Source: Deltaproteobacteria bacterium
GTDB lineage: Bacteria; Desulfobacterota; Syntrophobacteria; Syntrophobacterales; Syntrophobacteraceae
Length of the DNA: 36,106 nucleotides
Assembly: GCA_021780695.1 (NCBI GenBank)
Contig: JAJXYD010000016.1
Coordinates: 1 to 36,106, forward strand
Reading direction: 5' to 3'
Shown: positions 1-8,550 of the stretch, piece after piece
How the letters are laid out: every line of letters starts with the position of its first letter
Position numbering within the stretch: the stretch's first letter is position 1
The notes under the pieces: generated by a model
Seen by the model: only the letters and a program-made list of their open reading frames with translations
Told to the model about the DNA's origin: nothing
Databases searched by the model: none
Program-made: the position numbers and the translations under genes

Positions 1-2
1 AG

Positions 3-137
3 ATCGCCGCCGAACAGTTCATCGCCCTCTACAGAGCCCTTGGCGGAGGATGGGAAAAATACCAGTCCTTTCCCCCCATTCGGCAGCCGAGACCCGCTAT
101 TATGGCCGCCTTTGAGGATGTGCTCAGTCAACACTAA
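3..137 (+). CDS. C-terminal end of a NodT-like outer-membrane efflux protein (5' truncated)
   Basis: The open frame enters from the window edge and ends at TAA 135-137, leaving 44 residues. It contains ALYRALGGGWE, which closely resembles the ALYKALGGGW segment near the end of RND-type outer-membrane efflux lipoproteins (NodT/OprM class), where the last helix of the periplasmic barrel ends. In that family the protein forms the outer-membrane exit channel of a tripartite pump. Only the tail is visible, so pump partners, substrate and start cannot be judged. The identification rests on one short motif and its position near the C-terminus. Confidence 0.6.
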   Translation: MAAEQFIALYRALGGGWEKYQSFPPIRQPRPAIMAAFEDVLSQH

Positions 138-419
138 CGATGCGCCTGCCGCCCTTTTTCCAGCTAAGGGCGTGCAGACGCAGCCCTTTCCCGATTCGGC
201 CAACACGGCAAAGGAGCCATGTCTTATGGAAATCAAAGGGAAATTGCGTTTTCACGCTGCTCTTCTAAGAGATGAGGAAATGTAGGTGCCGGTCTACCCC
301 GATTAGCCGCAGGGCAGGGGAAAAACTCCGGGGAACCCTTAACCGCCCCCAGGCCTTCTTGGAGCGCATCCGCCAAGCGGCTGTTTCCAATACGCCGGGA
401 CTTTGCTCCAACTGCTTTG
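138..419. other. Spacer with no supported gene
   Basis: This 282-base convergent spacer lies between the rightward efflux-protein tail and the leftward miaA stop. Only very short open frames occur. One of 18 codons at ATG 219 has an AAGGAG before it, but nothing else supports it. I see no convincing hairpin plus T-run terminator on either strand. Confidence 0.4.
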
Positions 420-1421
420 TCAGGGCAAACCTTCCCGCGCCTCTTCCAGCCGCCTTGCGATGCTTTGCCTGAAGTAGGCGATGATCCCCCCCTTATCCTC
501 TGCGTCAAAGCATCGGTACTCGGAGTCCGCGCCAAACCATGTGATCTGTCTTTTGGCGTAGCGTCTGGTCTGCCGCTTTATTTCCAGGACCGCCTCATCA
601 AGTGACATCTTGCCCGCGAGGTGAGCGGCCATCTGCCTGTATCCTATCGACTGCATCGCTTTTAACTCGGGACCGTAGCCCATGTCGAGAAGTCCCTCGA
701 CTTCTGCTCTTAGCCCTTCCTCCATCATGGAATCGACCCTTTGCTCAATTCTGCGATAGAGAACATCGCGCGCACGGGTGATAAAAACCTTTACCGTCGG
801 GAAAAGTTCCCGGGCAAAGCCGTGGCTCCTTTGCAGTGCCGATAAGGGGACCCCTGCGACATGGAAGACCTCCAGAGCTCTGATAATCCTTTGGCGGTCG
901 TTTGGGTGGATTTTTGCCGCCGATGCGGGATCGACCCGTAAAAGCTCCCCGTAGAGGTGTGCAAGCCCCAGGGTTTTTTCCAGGGACACAAACCGCTCTT
1001 TTACTTGGGGCTCCGAGGGTGGCCCCGCGCAAAGACCTCGGGTAAGAGCCCTCATGTAAAGACCCGTTCCCCCAACGACCAGAGGAACGATGTTTTTGCC
1101 TCGAAGCTCCTCGATTACCGGGCGGGCCACCAAAACATAGCGTGCGGCGTCGAACTGTTCGTCGGGCTCGGCAATGTCTATCAAATGATGGGCAACAATG
1201 CCGCGCTCGGAAGCGCTCGGTTTTGCCGTCCCGATATCCATTCGGCGGTAGATCTGCATGGAATCGGCGTTTACTATCTCCAGCCCAAAGCTCGAGCCGA
1301 TGTCTCTAAAGATTTCGATGGAAAGCGAAGTCTTGCCGCCGGCCGTTGGACCGGCAAGAAGCAGGGCGGGAAGACCACCGCCCGGCTTAAGTTCTTTGGA
1401 AGAGTCGGAAAATCTGGTCAT
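420..1421 (-). CDS. miaA: tRNA dimethylallyltransferase MiaA
   Basis: MiaA transfers a dimethylallyl group from DMAPP to N6 of A37 in tRNAs reading UNN codons, in the cytoplasm. The 333-residue product has the P-loop GPTAGGKTS near residues 24-32, the IVNADSMQIYRRMDIGTAKP segment after it, VVGGTGLYMRAL around residue 120, and the C-terminal KRQTRRYAKRQITWF signature. Length is normal for the family. The ATG start lies 35 bases inside the end of mutL, so the two genes overlap and are probably co-transcribed and translationally coupled. mutL and miaA are also neighbours in many proteobacteria. The N-terminus is about ten residues longer than minimal MiaA proteins. Confidence 0.96.
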   Translation of the reverse strand: MTRFSDSSKELKPGGGLPALLLAGPTAGGKTSLSIEIFRDIGSSFGLEIVNADSMQIYRRMDIGTAKPSASERGIVAHHLIDIAEPDEQFDAARYVLVARPVIEELRGKNIVPLVVGGTGLYMRALTRGLCAGPPSEPQVKERFVSLEKTLGLAHLYGELLRVDPASAAKIHPNDRQRIIRALEVFHVAGVPLSALQRSHGFARELFPTVKVFITRARDVLYRRIEQRVDSMMEEGLRAEVEGLLDMGYGPELKAMQSIGYRQMAAHLAGKMSLDEAVLEIKRQTRRYAKRQITWFGADSEYRCFDAEDKGGIIAYFRQSIARRLEEAREGLP

Positions 1422-3156
1422 AGGTCAATGTGTAGGATAGAGGCCTGCCGTGAGGGCAGGTAAAAGGGGTGTCTAGGGAATCAAGGGATTCGAGCAAACT
1501 TTTAATCTCTTCACTCTTCAGCTTTTGCCCCGCTCGTACAGAGCCGTGACAGGAAGCGGTCCTGGCAAGCCCCAGCATGATTTCGCCCTCGTTTGCGGGA
1601 CACTCCTCTTCGGCGTAGCGAAGATAATCGCGAACTATTTCTTCGGGCTTAAACCCGGCAAGGCATGCGGGCGTGGCATGGATAGCGAAACTGCCTCCCC
1701 CGAAAGGCTCTATTTCAAAACCAAGCGCGCAAAGAGAGGGCAGTAAGCTTTCGAGCAGCACGGCCTCCTTGGGCATAAGATCTATCACGGCCGCCAGGGT
1801 AAGAAGCTGGGAGGCCTTTTTCTGCTTACCGCTCAGGCTGCTGAAAACTATCCTTTCATGGGCCGCGTGCTGATCTATTAGAACCAGACCGTCGGGGGAC
1901 TCGAGCAGAATAAAGGAATTAGCCAACTGCCCGATCAGATGGAGGCTTGAAAAGGAAAATTTTTCCACAAAGGGAGGCGCCTCCGTGGGAGAAGCAACCC
2001 TTTCGGCAGGCAAGACCCTGGTTGCCGGAACGGCCGGTTGCCCCCCCCCGGGGCTGCGCCGGGCAAAAAAGTCCGCATCGGCCCTCTGCGCTCCCGGAAA
2101 GGGCACCGGCCTCTGGTGGGCAAAAATCTCCGGCTGCCTTTGAGGCCCATGGAAGCTGAATTTGGGTTTGATCTTCGAGAGAGCTTCCAGAAGAGCTGTT
2201 CGAACAGTGGATGACACCTCGCCCGGATCTCGGAAGCGAACCTCCCTTTTTGCCGGATGAACGTTTACGTCGACCCGCTCGGGCGAAAGGGATACAAAAA
2301 GAACGGCAACCGGGAATTTCCCCCGAGGAATAAGGGCCTCATAGGCCGTCAGCACCGCCCTTTGAAGAAGCCTGTCATAGACGCTCCTGCCGTTTACATA
2401 GAGAAAAAGCCCCTGGCTGTTGGTCCTTTGCATATCGGGGGGCGCGAGAAAACCCGAAACGCTTACCCCCCCGGAGCTATAATCCACAGCCGAAAAGGCC
2501 CCTGCGATCTGAGAACCCACAACATGCCTGGCCCTTTGCAGAAGCCCCTCGCATTTCGGGTGGTCGTAGACCGGCCTGTCCTGACTTTTTAATTGCATGT
2601 GGATACCGGGATTGGCCAAAGAGACCCGCAAAAAATTATCCGTTATATAGGCAAGCTCGGTCTCGGCCTTTCGAAGGAATTTGCGCCTCGCCGGCAGGCA
2701 GTAGAAAAGGTCTCGTACCAGGATCTGGGTGCCGGGCGGAAGCCCTTTTTCCCGCACCTCTTTTATAACCCCCCCCTCGACTCGAATGGAGGTTCCGCTA
2801 AGGGCCCCATGTTCACAGGCGTTTAACTCAAAACGGCTTACCGCCGCAATCGAGGGCAGAGCTTCCCCCCGAAAGCCTAAAGAGCTGATAGCGCTAAGAT
2901 CCTCGATGGATCTGATTTTACTGGTAGCGTGCCTTTCAAGAGCTAAAAGCGAGTCTTCCCCGCTCATACCGCAGCCGTTATCGACAACGCTTATCTCGCG
3001 CCTTCCCCCCTCGATAAGGCTTACCGCTATCCGGGTGCTCCCCGCGTCGATGCTGTTTTCGACCAGTTCCTTTACAACCGCCGCGGGTCTTTCGACCACT
3101 TCTCCAGCGGCGATTTGATTGCAAAGAATATCGGGTAAAATCGCTATTTTGCCCAC
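1387..3156 (-). CDS. mutL: DNA mismatch repair protein MutL (endonuclease type)
   Basis: MutL couples mismatch recognition by MutS to strand removal. The N-terminal GHKL ATPase shows LVENSIDAG, VDNGCGM and GFRGEAL. The C-terminal domain has DQHAAHE near residue 428, ACHGSVRAG near 534 and CPHGRP near 568, the metal-site motifs of MutL proteins that nick DNA, unlike the E. coli type. The usual second Glu of the DQHA-x2-E-x4-E motif is Ser here. The frame opens at TTG 3159, but GGGAGGAG lies directly upstream and is better spaced to GTG 3156, which I chose. miaA follows with a 35-base overlap. An extended -10 on the minus strand lies at 3229-3237. Confidence 0.95.
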   Translation of the reverse strand: MGKIAILPDILCNQIAAGEVVERPAAVVKELVENSIDAGSTRIAVSLIEGGRREISVVDNGCGMSGEDSLLALERHATSKIRSIEDLSAISSLGFRGEALPSIAAVSRFELNACEHGALSGTSIRVEGGVIKEVREKGLPPGTQILVRDLFYCLPARRKFLRKAETELAYITDNFLRVSLANPGIHMQLKSQDRPVYDHPKCEGLLQRARHVVGSQIAGAFSAVDYSSGGVSVSGFLAPPDMQRTNSQGLFLYVNGRSVYDRLLQRAVLTAYEALIPRGKFPVAVLFVSLSPERVDVNVHPAKREVRFRDPGEVSSTVRTALLEALSKIKPKFSFHGPQRQPEIFAHQRPVPFPGAQRADADFFARRSPGGGQPAVPATRVLPAERVASPTEAPPFVEKFSFSSLHLIGQLANSFILLESPDGLVLIDQHAAHERIVFSSLSGKQKKASQLLTLAAVIDLMPKEAVLLESLLPSLCALGFEIEPFGGGSFAIHATPACLAGFKPEEIVRDYLRYAEEECPANEGEIMLGLARTASCHGSVRAGQKLKSEEIKSLLESLDSLDTPFTCPHGRPLSYTLTYDQIFRLFQRT

Positions 3157-3181
3157 CAACTCCTCCCAAAGCGCAACTCTA

Positions 3182-3210
3182 TTGACACAACCCCCTCTAT
3201 CCGGTAGAAA
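3182..3210 (+). promoter_or_regulatory. Sigma70-like promoter for the GAF gene
   Basis: TTGACA (3182-3187), a 17-base spacer, then TAGAAA (3205-3210). It points rightward toward the GAF-domain gene and lies back to back with the leftward mutL promoter. Confidence 0.5.
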
Positions 3211-3228
3211 AGTCCAACGTCACTTTTT

Positions 3229-3237
3229 ATTATATCA
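3229..3237 (-). promoter_or_regulatory. Extended -10 promoter for mutL-miaA (leftward)
   Basis: The minus strand reads TGATATAAT here, a TGn-extended perfect -10, about 70 bases upstream of the mutL start. No good -35 is seen 17 bases further up, which is usual for extended -10 promoters. Confidence 0.45.
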
Positions 3238-3290
3238 CAAGTTCAAAGGTTATCCGGGGCAAAACGGCCGGCCAAATGCAAGGCATTTTA

Positions 3291-4736
3291 ATGGATTTAA
3301 ACCCCTATCAACCGCTTGTAAGTCTGCTCGCAAACGTTCTTGAAGCCTATACCACGGCCTTTTTTGTCTTCGACCAAAAGAGCCGAAGGCTCAATATCGC
3401 TGCACTCCAGAGCCTTTCCAAATTCATTCCCCGCGAGGTGTCCCTGCCTCTTGAAGGCAGCGGGATCCTTTCCCAGGTCCAAAAAGTCGGACAAACCATT
3501 CACCTGGACAAGCTCCACGAGGCCACATCCTCCATATCCTTGACCCTGCCCTTCTACAGGGAGGGGGAATCCCACATAAAGGGGCTCTTTGCCGCCCCGG
3601 TCGCGGGCGGAGCCGGTATTCTCTACGTCGATACCAAATACGGCTGGGGATTTAACGATAAGCAGCAAAAGTGGATAAAAGAGTTTGCCGACATCCTGGG
3701 CGGGCTTTTAACCAATCGCAGGGCCAAAACCCGCCATGACAACTACGCAAGGGTTTTCGATGTAATCCATCGGCTCGACGAAATCGCCTTCAAGGGGTGC
3801 GAACTCGACAACTACTGCGGGGTCTTTGCCACCGAGTGGGCCGGGCTTCTTGGAATGGATTACGGCTTTTTGGTCTTAAGACAACCCGGAGAAAAAAATT
3901 ATAGAGTCATAGGCGCAACGGCCAATGCGCCAAGAGGCATTGTGACTCAGAGTTTTTCGGCATCCAAGGGGCTTATCGGCTGGGTTCTGCAAAATCCCAA
4001 AAACCTGCTTATCATGCGCATGAATCCCGCCACATCCGACCACTACCTCTTTTCTCCCGGAGAAAACCTGCCCCACCAGGGTACCGTTTGGGGAATGCGC
4101 GGACAAACCTCTCTTGGCCATGAGATGGCCGTAGTGTTTCTGTCAAGACAGCCCCTCGAATGGAATGTGGACTCCGAGCACGCGGTCGCCCATGCCTTCC
4201 ACTTTCTTTTGCTTTTGCTCGAACAGGTCTACTGCAAGGAGGAAAACGAGGCCCTGCACTCCTACGATATCTGCACCGGGCTCTTCAGCCCTCCGGCCTT
4301 CGAGGCCAGAATCGAGGGGATCTTTCACGCCTCGATGAAGTCAAACGCCCCCTTTACCCTGGCTCTGGTCCAGTTTGAACCCTGGCAGATACTTGCCACC
4401 AAGGTCCAGCCTCAGAGGATAAGGCAGCTTCAGCGCGAACTTGCAGCCTCCCTTTGCGCGGCTTTGCCAACGGGGGTGCTCATAGGCCAGCTTTCCCAAA
4501 ACCGTTTTGGCCTGCTTTTTACAGAAACCGGTATCCATGAGGCCGAAAACCAGCTCAGCGAGCTTGCCGCCTTTGGCAAGATCTCTTTAAAAAGCATCAA
4601 GGGAGTAAAACTTCACCCCTATATCTCTTCTGCAGGTTTCCCGCAGGATACTGCCAAAATCGAGGAGCTCTGGCCCCTTGTCAGCAGTCGTCTGTTTGCC
4701 GCATTTGGCTCGAGACCGGAAAAAGCAGTATCATAA
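3291..4736 (+). CDS. GAF-GAF-degenerate GGDEF protein
   Basis: About 481 residues, no signal peptide or membrane segment, so cytoplasmic. Two GAF-like sensory modules are recognisable: one about residues 15-145, ending in GGAGILYVDTKYGWGF, and one about 155-320. A C-terminal region starts with YDICTGLFSPPAFEARI, matching the opening of GGDEF domains (D-x-LTGLxNRxxF). Where the catalytic GGDEF should be, it reads QNRFGLLF, so diguanylate cyclase activity is unlikely and a scaffold or receptor role is more plausible. ATG 3291 was preferred to 3276 because it starts the conserved-looking part; neither site has a strong ribosome site. It precedes mreB in the same direction, which suggests, without proof, a link to cell shape or polarity. 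Confidence 0.65.
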   Translation: MDLNPYQPLVSLLANVLEAYTTAFFVFDQKSRRLNIAALQSLSKFIPREVSLPLEGSGILSQVQKVGQTIHLDKLHEATSSISLTLPFYREGESHIKGLFAAPVAGGAGILYVDTKYGWGFNDKQQKWIKEFADILGGLLTNRRAKTRHDNYARVFDVIHRLDEIAFKGCELDNYCGVFATEWAGLLGMDYGFLVLRQPGEKNYRVIGATANAPRGIVTQSFSASKGLIGWVLQNPKNLLIMRMNPATSDHYLFSPGENLPHQGTVWGMRGQTSLGHEMAVVFLSRQPLEWNVDSEHAVAHAFHFLLLLLEQVYCKEENEALHSYDICTGLFSPPAFEARIEGIFHASMKSNAPFTLALVQFEPWQILATKVQPQRIRQLQRELAASLCAALPTGVLIGQLSQNRFGLLFTETGIHEAENQLSELAAFGKISLKSIKGVKLHPYISSAGFPQDTAKIEELWPLVSSRLFAAFGSRPEKAVS

Positions 4737-4740
4737 ATAG

Positions 4741-4769
4741 TTGACCCGCCGAATCATTCGGCCTATAGA
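4741..4769 (+). promoter_or_regulatory. Promoter of the mreB operon with a palindromic spacer
   Basis: TTGACC (4741-4746), exactly 17 bases, then TATAGA (4764-4769), placing the start of transcription near 4776. The spacer contains a perfect 7-1-7 inverted repeat, GCCGAAT-C-ATTCGGC at 4748-4762, lying between the two promoter boxes as a repressor operator would. There is no T-run after it, so it is not an intrinsic terminator. Confidence 0.6.
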
Positions 4770-4858
4770 CTCTTATGGTTAAATGTATCGCCCTGTGCTG
4801 ACTTTAACGGGGCTCCCTTTACAAAGTTGCTCAAAGGATAAAACAGAAGGGGTCATGT

Positions 4859-5881
4859 ATGCTCGAATGGCTTCTGTCATATTTTGCCCAAGACTTGGCC
4901 ATGGATCTTGGGACCGCCAATACCCTCATTTACATGCGCGGCAAGGGCATTGTGCTCAATGAACCGTCGGTTGTGGCCATAAACCAGGACACAAACCAGG
5001 TCATTGCGGTTGGTCTGGAAGCCAGGCACATGATCGGAAGACACGGACACAGGATCGTTACCATCAGGCCTCTAAAAGACGGCGTCATAGCCGATTTTGA
5101 AGTTACCGCCGTGATGATAAAACATTTCTTGACTAAAATTCTAAACCGCCACCAGTTTTTTCGGCCCAGGCTGGTCGTGGCCGTTCCCACAGGAATTACC
5201 TCGGTGGAAAAAAGGGCCGTGATCGAAGCCGCCGAACAGGCCGGAGCACGCTACATCCATCTCATCGAAGAACCTATGGCCGCGGCTATCGGGGCGGGAC
5301 TCCCAATCGATGAGCCCCGGGGAAACATGGTGGTCGACATCGGGGGCGGAACGACCGAGGTGGCTGTAATATCCATGTTCGCCGTGGCCTACAGCGAATC
5401 GGTGCGGGTGGCCGGAGATGAAGCAAACGAGGCGGTCCTTCGCTACATTCAAAGGGAGCGCCAGATGATTATAAGCGAAGTCCTGGCCGAATCGGTTAAG
5501 ATTCGCATAGGCTCCGCGGTCCCCCTCGACAGGCCCGAATCGATCGAAATAACCGGCAAGGAAATTCTTTCGGGCATACCCAAGGCCTTTACGGTTACAG
5601 ATGAGGAAATTCGCCTGGCCATAAAGGAACCGGTGGATACGATCGTTGAATCGGTTAGGCGCGCGCTTGAGAAAACCCCGCCCGATCTTGCCGCCGATAT
5701 TCATGACACCGGCTTTTGGCTCGCCGGCGGAGGGGCCCTCATAAAGGGCCTCGATAAGCTTTTATCCCAGCAGACAAGGCTAAAGGTAAATGTGGCTGAA
5801 GACCCTCTTACCGCAATAGCAAGAGGCGCCGGTTCGGTTATCGATAACGTCGATTTCTACAGGGGTGTCTTTATAAACTGA
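4859..5881 (+). CDS. mreB: MreB-family actin-like protein
   Basis: MreB polymerises on the inner face of the membrane and guides elongation-type peptidoglycan synthesis. The 340-residue product has the actin-fold nucleotide motifs: AMDLGTANTLIY near residue 14, VAVPTGITSVEKRAV, EEPMAAAIGAGL, VDIGGGTTEVAVIS near residue 160 and FWLAGGGALIKGLD near 285. The N-terminal LEWLLSYFAQDLAMD resembles the amphipathic or hydrophobic membrane-binding start of MreB. No mreC, mreD, pbp2 or rodA follows, unlike the usual cluster. It may therefore be a second mreB of this genome, working with the flanking GAF protein and the abutting 200-aa protein. A sigma70-like promoter lies about 90 bases upstream. Confidence 0.92.
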   Translation: MLEWLLSYFAQDLAMDLGTANTLIYMRGKGIVLNEPSVVAINQDTNQVIAVGLEARHMIGRHGHRIVTIRPLKDGVIADFEVTAVMIKHFLTKILNRHQFFRPRLVVAVPTGITSVEKRAVIEAAEQAGARYIHLIEEPMAAAIGAGLPIDEPRGNMVVDIGGGTTEVAVISMFAVAYSESVRVAGDEANEAVLRYIQRERQMIISEVLAESVKIRIGSAVPLDRPESIEITGKEILSGIPKAFTVTDEEIRLAIKEPVDTIVESVRRALEKTPPDLAADIHDTGFWLAGGGALIKGLDKLLSQQTRLKVNVAEDPLTAIARGAGSVIDNVDFYRGVFIN

Positions 5882-6484
5882 ATGGCCGATATCATAGACC
5901 TATCCTCAAGATTCAAGCCGGGACACAACCTTATTGCACTGTCGCCGCTCGAATTTCGCAAGGGTGAATGGCTCCCGGAAAGCTCGATTTTGTGCACTCG
6001 GGAAGAATCGGAAAAACTCGAGGCCCAACGCAAAAAATCGACCTCCCAGGGACCCCTTATGACCCTTGTCCCCAATTATCGAACCCTTGAGGGCGGCTAC
6101 TATTACACGAGCCTGTACCTTTTCAAATTCCGCGAAGAGGAAAAAAAAATGCGCCGGTTCTACCGGCTCGCGGGGCTTATGGAATGCGCAACCGGCGCGC
6201 CCTCCCCGGTTTTGCGGACCGATCTGGTAAGATGGTTTTTTAAAATCATAAACGAGGAGCGCGAAAAGCTCAAAGTGTCTTGGAAAGGATCGGTGCGCAG
6301 TTTCCTGCTCCCGCTTCGACTCGAACACTACGACCCGGGCGTTTTCCTGGAAACCGTAAACAACGCGCTATCCTTAAAAGAGCTCCTTGACGGGATTCAA
6401 TCCCAAACCGACTCACAGTTTGATATCCTCTCCGCCCATTATGTCTTCTATGTGCCCGCGGCCTTCCTGTCCCGGCAGCTTTAA
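5882..6484 (+). CDS. Unknown 200-aa protein abutting mreB
   Basis: The ATG follows the mreB TGA with no base between them, so translation is almost certainly coupled. I do not recognise the family. The product is soluble with no signal peptide or membrane helix. It is charged in the middle (FREEEKKMRRFYRL) and ends in a hydrophobic VFYVPAAFLSRQL. A PNYRTLEGGYYYTSLYLF stretch and a Leu-rich region near residues 150-170 are the most ordered-looking parts. Tight coupling to mreB suggests a partner made in proportion to MreB, such as a regulator or adaptor, but nothing in the sequence shows what it does. Confidence 0.7.
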   Translation: MADIIDLSSRFKPGHNLIALSPLEFRKGEWLPESSILCTREESEKLEAQRKKSTSQGPLMTLVPNYRTLEGGYYYTSLYLFKFREEEKKMRRFYRLAGLMECATGAPSPVLRTDLVRWFFKIINEEREKLKVSWKGSVRSFLLPLRLEHYDPGVFLETVNNALSLKELLDGIQSQTDSQFDILSAHYVFYVPAAFLSRQL

Positions 6485-6538
6485 AAGCGGGGGACAGCGC
6501 CGTCCCAAAGCCTTTGCCCGATTTTCGAAAGGGCCCGA

Positions 6539-7513
6539 ATGCAAAAGTCTAAAGACCTTGCCTCCATCGGAATAGATCTGGGAGGCACAAACCTCAGGGC
6601 TGCCTTGGTCGACCGGTCGGGAAAAATTTTGGATATGCGTCTTGCCCGTGCCGCCGATCTCGATGCACAAACGATTTTGGAAAAACTCGTCGGTTGCTGC
6701 CGCGAGCTTATCGGCTCAGGAAACGCGCGAGGCTTTAGGGTGCCTGCCGCGGGCCTTGGAGTGGCGGGAAAAATCGAGTCCTCCAAAGGCCTTGTGGTTT
6801 TTTCCCCAAACCTTCCAAACCTTAACGGATACCGGCTGGGAAAAAACCTGGAGGACGCCCTGCGCCTTCCGGTCCGCATGGAAAACGATGCAAACGTCTT
6901 CGGCCTGGGCGAAAGCTTTGCCGGAGCCGCCCGGGGCTTTGCCAACTGGGTCGGGATCGTGCTTGGCACGGGCGCGGGCGGCTGCCTCTTTCTGGATGGG
7001 AAACTCTGGGAGGGCGACCACCTTGGTTTTTGCGCAGAATTTGGCCACATCATCGTAGAGCCCGGAGGTCCTCAATGCCCCTGCGGATCGAAGGGATGTT
7101 TGGAAAGTTTTGCCTCCGCGCGCGCCCTTGTATCCGGAGCCCGAAGAGCCCTGGACGCTCGAAAAATTAAAGAGGGCCCCCTCCGGGAGCTCGATAATGC
7201 CGGAAAACTCAGTGCCGAAGTTATCTATCGCTACGCGAAAAACGGCGACCCGCTCTGCCTCGAACTCTTTGACAAAATGGGCTGGGCGCTTGGGCTGGCC
7301 ATCTCCAATCTTTTCTCCGCCCTGGGTATGCGGCGCGCCGTGATAGGCGGAGGCGTGGGCGGGGCCTTCGAACTTTTCATCGGCTCCCTTCAAAAAACCC
7401 TTGCGGCAAACTGCTCGATGCTTGGCAGGCAAAGGCCCGAGATTGTTCGCGGCCTCCTTGGAGACAGCGCCGCACTTATCGGGGCCGCAAGGCTAATCCC
7501 GGTGAGCGGCTAG
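6539..7513 (+). CDS. ROK-family sugar kinase (glucokinase/NagK type)
   Basis: ROK kinases phosphorylate glucose, N-acetylmannosamine or related sugars with ATP in the cytoplasm. The 324 residues begin with the phosphate motif ASIGIDLGGTNLRAAL. ENDANVFGLGE near residue 118 carries the catalytic Asp. GTGAGGCLFLDG follows, then EFGHIIVEPGG and the ROK zinc site CPCGSKGCLE near residues 180-189. There is no N-terminal winged helix, so it is an enzyme and not a NagC/XylR-type repressor. Substrate cannot be told from sequence alone. AAAGGG lies just before the ATG. It sits 54 bases after the mreB-linked gene and may be read from the same transcript. Confidence 0.9.
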   Translation: MQKSKDLASIGIDLGGTNLRAALVDRSGKILDMRLARAADLDAQTILEKLVGCCRELIGSGNARGFRVPAAGLGVAGKIESSKGLVVFSPNLPNLNGYRLGKNLEDALRLPVRMENDANVFGLGESFAGAARGFANWVGIVLGTGAGGCLFLDGKLWEGDHLGFCAEFGHIIVEPGGPQCPCGSKGCLESFASARALVSGARRALDARKIKEGPLRELDNAGKLSAEVIYRYAKNGDPLCLELFDKMGWALGLAISNLFSALGMRRAVIGGGVGGAFELFIGSLQKTLAANCSMLGRQRPEIVRGLLGDSAALIGAARLIPVSG

Positions 7514-7544
7514 GGAAGAGGACACACCAGGCCCGGACCACGCG

Positions 7545-8522
7545 TTAAAACCCGATCAGGTTGGCCCCGTAGCTCAATCCGCCCCCGAAAGCAACCGTGA
7601 GCGCCGTGCTGCCCTCCCTGATCATCCCCGACTCGATTGCTTCGTCAAGCGCAATTATCACCGAAGCGCTTGCCGTATTACCGTAGCGGTCAAGATTTAC
7701 GAAAAACTTCTCAAACGGCACATCCAGAATGGCCGCCAGTTGCTTTAAAATATTTACGTTTGCCTGGTGGCAGATAAAGCAGTCGATTTCCCCAAGAGCT
7801 ACTCCCGCTTGGCTGGAAACCCTCCTTACGATCTCGGAGCCTCTTCGCAGGGCAAACTCCATGATCGCCCGCCCGTTCATCTTGAGATAGATCGAATTGG
7901 GGTGTGAAAGCCTTCGGAAAGGATGGAGCGTTCCGCCCCCGAAAACCCCAAGCTCCGAGTTCATGTGCCCGTCTGTTCCAAGGCATGAATCAATGACCCC
8001 CCGGGAGCCCTCGCCCGCCTCAAACAGTATGGCCCCCGCACCGTCTCCGAAATAGGGCGCGGTTCCAAAATCCCTGGGGTTGATTATTTTTGAATACATC
8101 TCGGCGGCGATAAACAAAATGTTTTCAAATCTTCCAGACCTTATAAGGGCATCGGCCATGCAAATCCCGTAAGCGCTGCCCGAACAGACCGAGTTCAGAT
8201 CGAAGGCAAAAGCGTTGGTGACGCCAAGGCCCGCCTGAGCCCTGGCCGCGGTCGGCGGCTGCATGCAGTCGGGAGAAGAGGTGGACACAACGAGACCCTG
8301 GACTTTTTCCGGGGGAAAATTCGCCCTTTTTAGACACGCCCGCCCGGCCTCGATCGCCAGATCGCTCGTACACGCATCCTCCGGGGCAACCCTTCGGGAA
8401 AAAACACCCGTTTTGGCCGCTATTCTGGGTCTTGCCTCTGCGGGAAACTGGGTCAACTCTTCGTTTAGGACCACGGTTTCGGGCAAATAGCTCGCCGTGG
8501 CCGAAATGATTGTGTTTCTCAT
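7545..8522 (-). CDS. fabH: 3-oxoacyl-[acyl-carrier-protein] synthase III (FabH-like)
   Basis: KAS III condenses an acyl-CoA with malonyl-ACP to start fatty acid chains. The 325-residue protein has the family triad: Cys in DLNSVCSGSAYG near residue 112, His in CFICHQANVNIL near 250, and Asn in DRYGNTASASV near 280. GGGLSYGANL closes the active site at the C-terminus. Length is normal. It is convergent with the ROK gene and lies 301 bases after pyrD on the same strand, with an RNA candidate on the other strand between them. Some KAS III proteins outside fab operons serve secondary or branched-chain priming, so an exact substrate is not claimed. Confidence 0.93.
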   Translation of the reverse strand: MRNTIISATASYLPETVVLNEELTQFPAEARPRIAAKTGVFSRRVAPEDACTSDLAIEAGRACLKRANFPPEKVQGLVVSTSSPDCMQPPTAARAQAGLGVTNAFAFDLNSVCSGSAYGICMADALIRSGRFENILFIAAEMYSKIINPRDFGTAPYFGDGAGAILFEAGEGSRGVIDSCLGTDGHMNSELGVFGGGTLHPFRRLSHPNSIYLKMNGRAIMEFALRRGSEIVRRVSSQAGVALGEIDCFICHQANVNILKQLAAILDVPFEKFFVNLDRYGNTASASVIIALDEAIESGMIREGSTALTVAFGGGLSYGANLIGF

Positions 8523-8550
8523 GATTTGGCCGTCCTTTGAATCTAAAATT

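Noticed and set aside
5141..5704. 187-codon leftward frame
   Set aside because: Antisense shadow of mreB with no recognisable domain.
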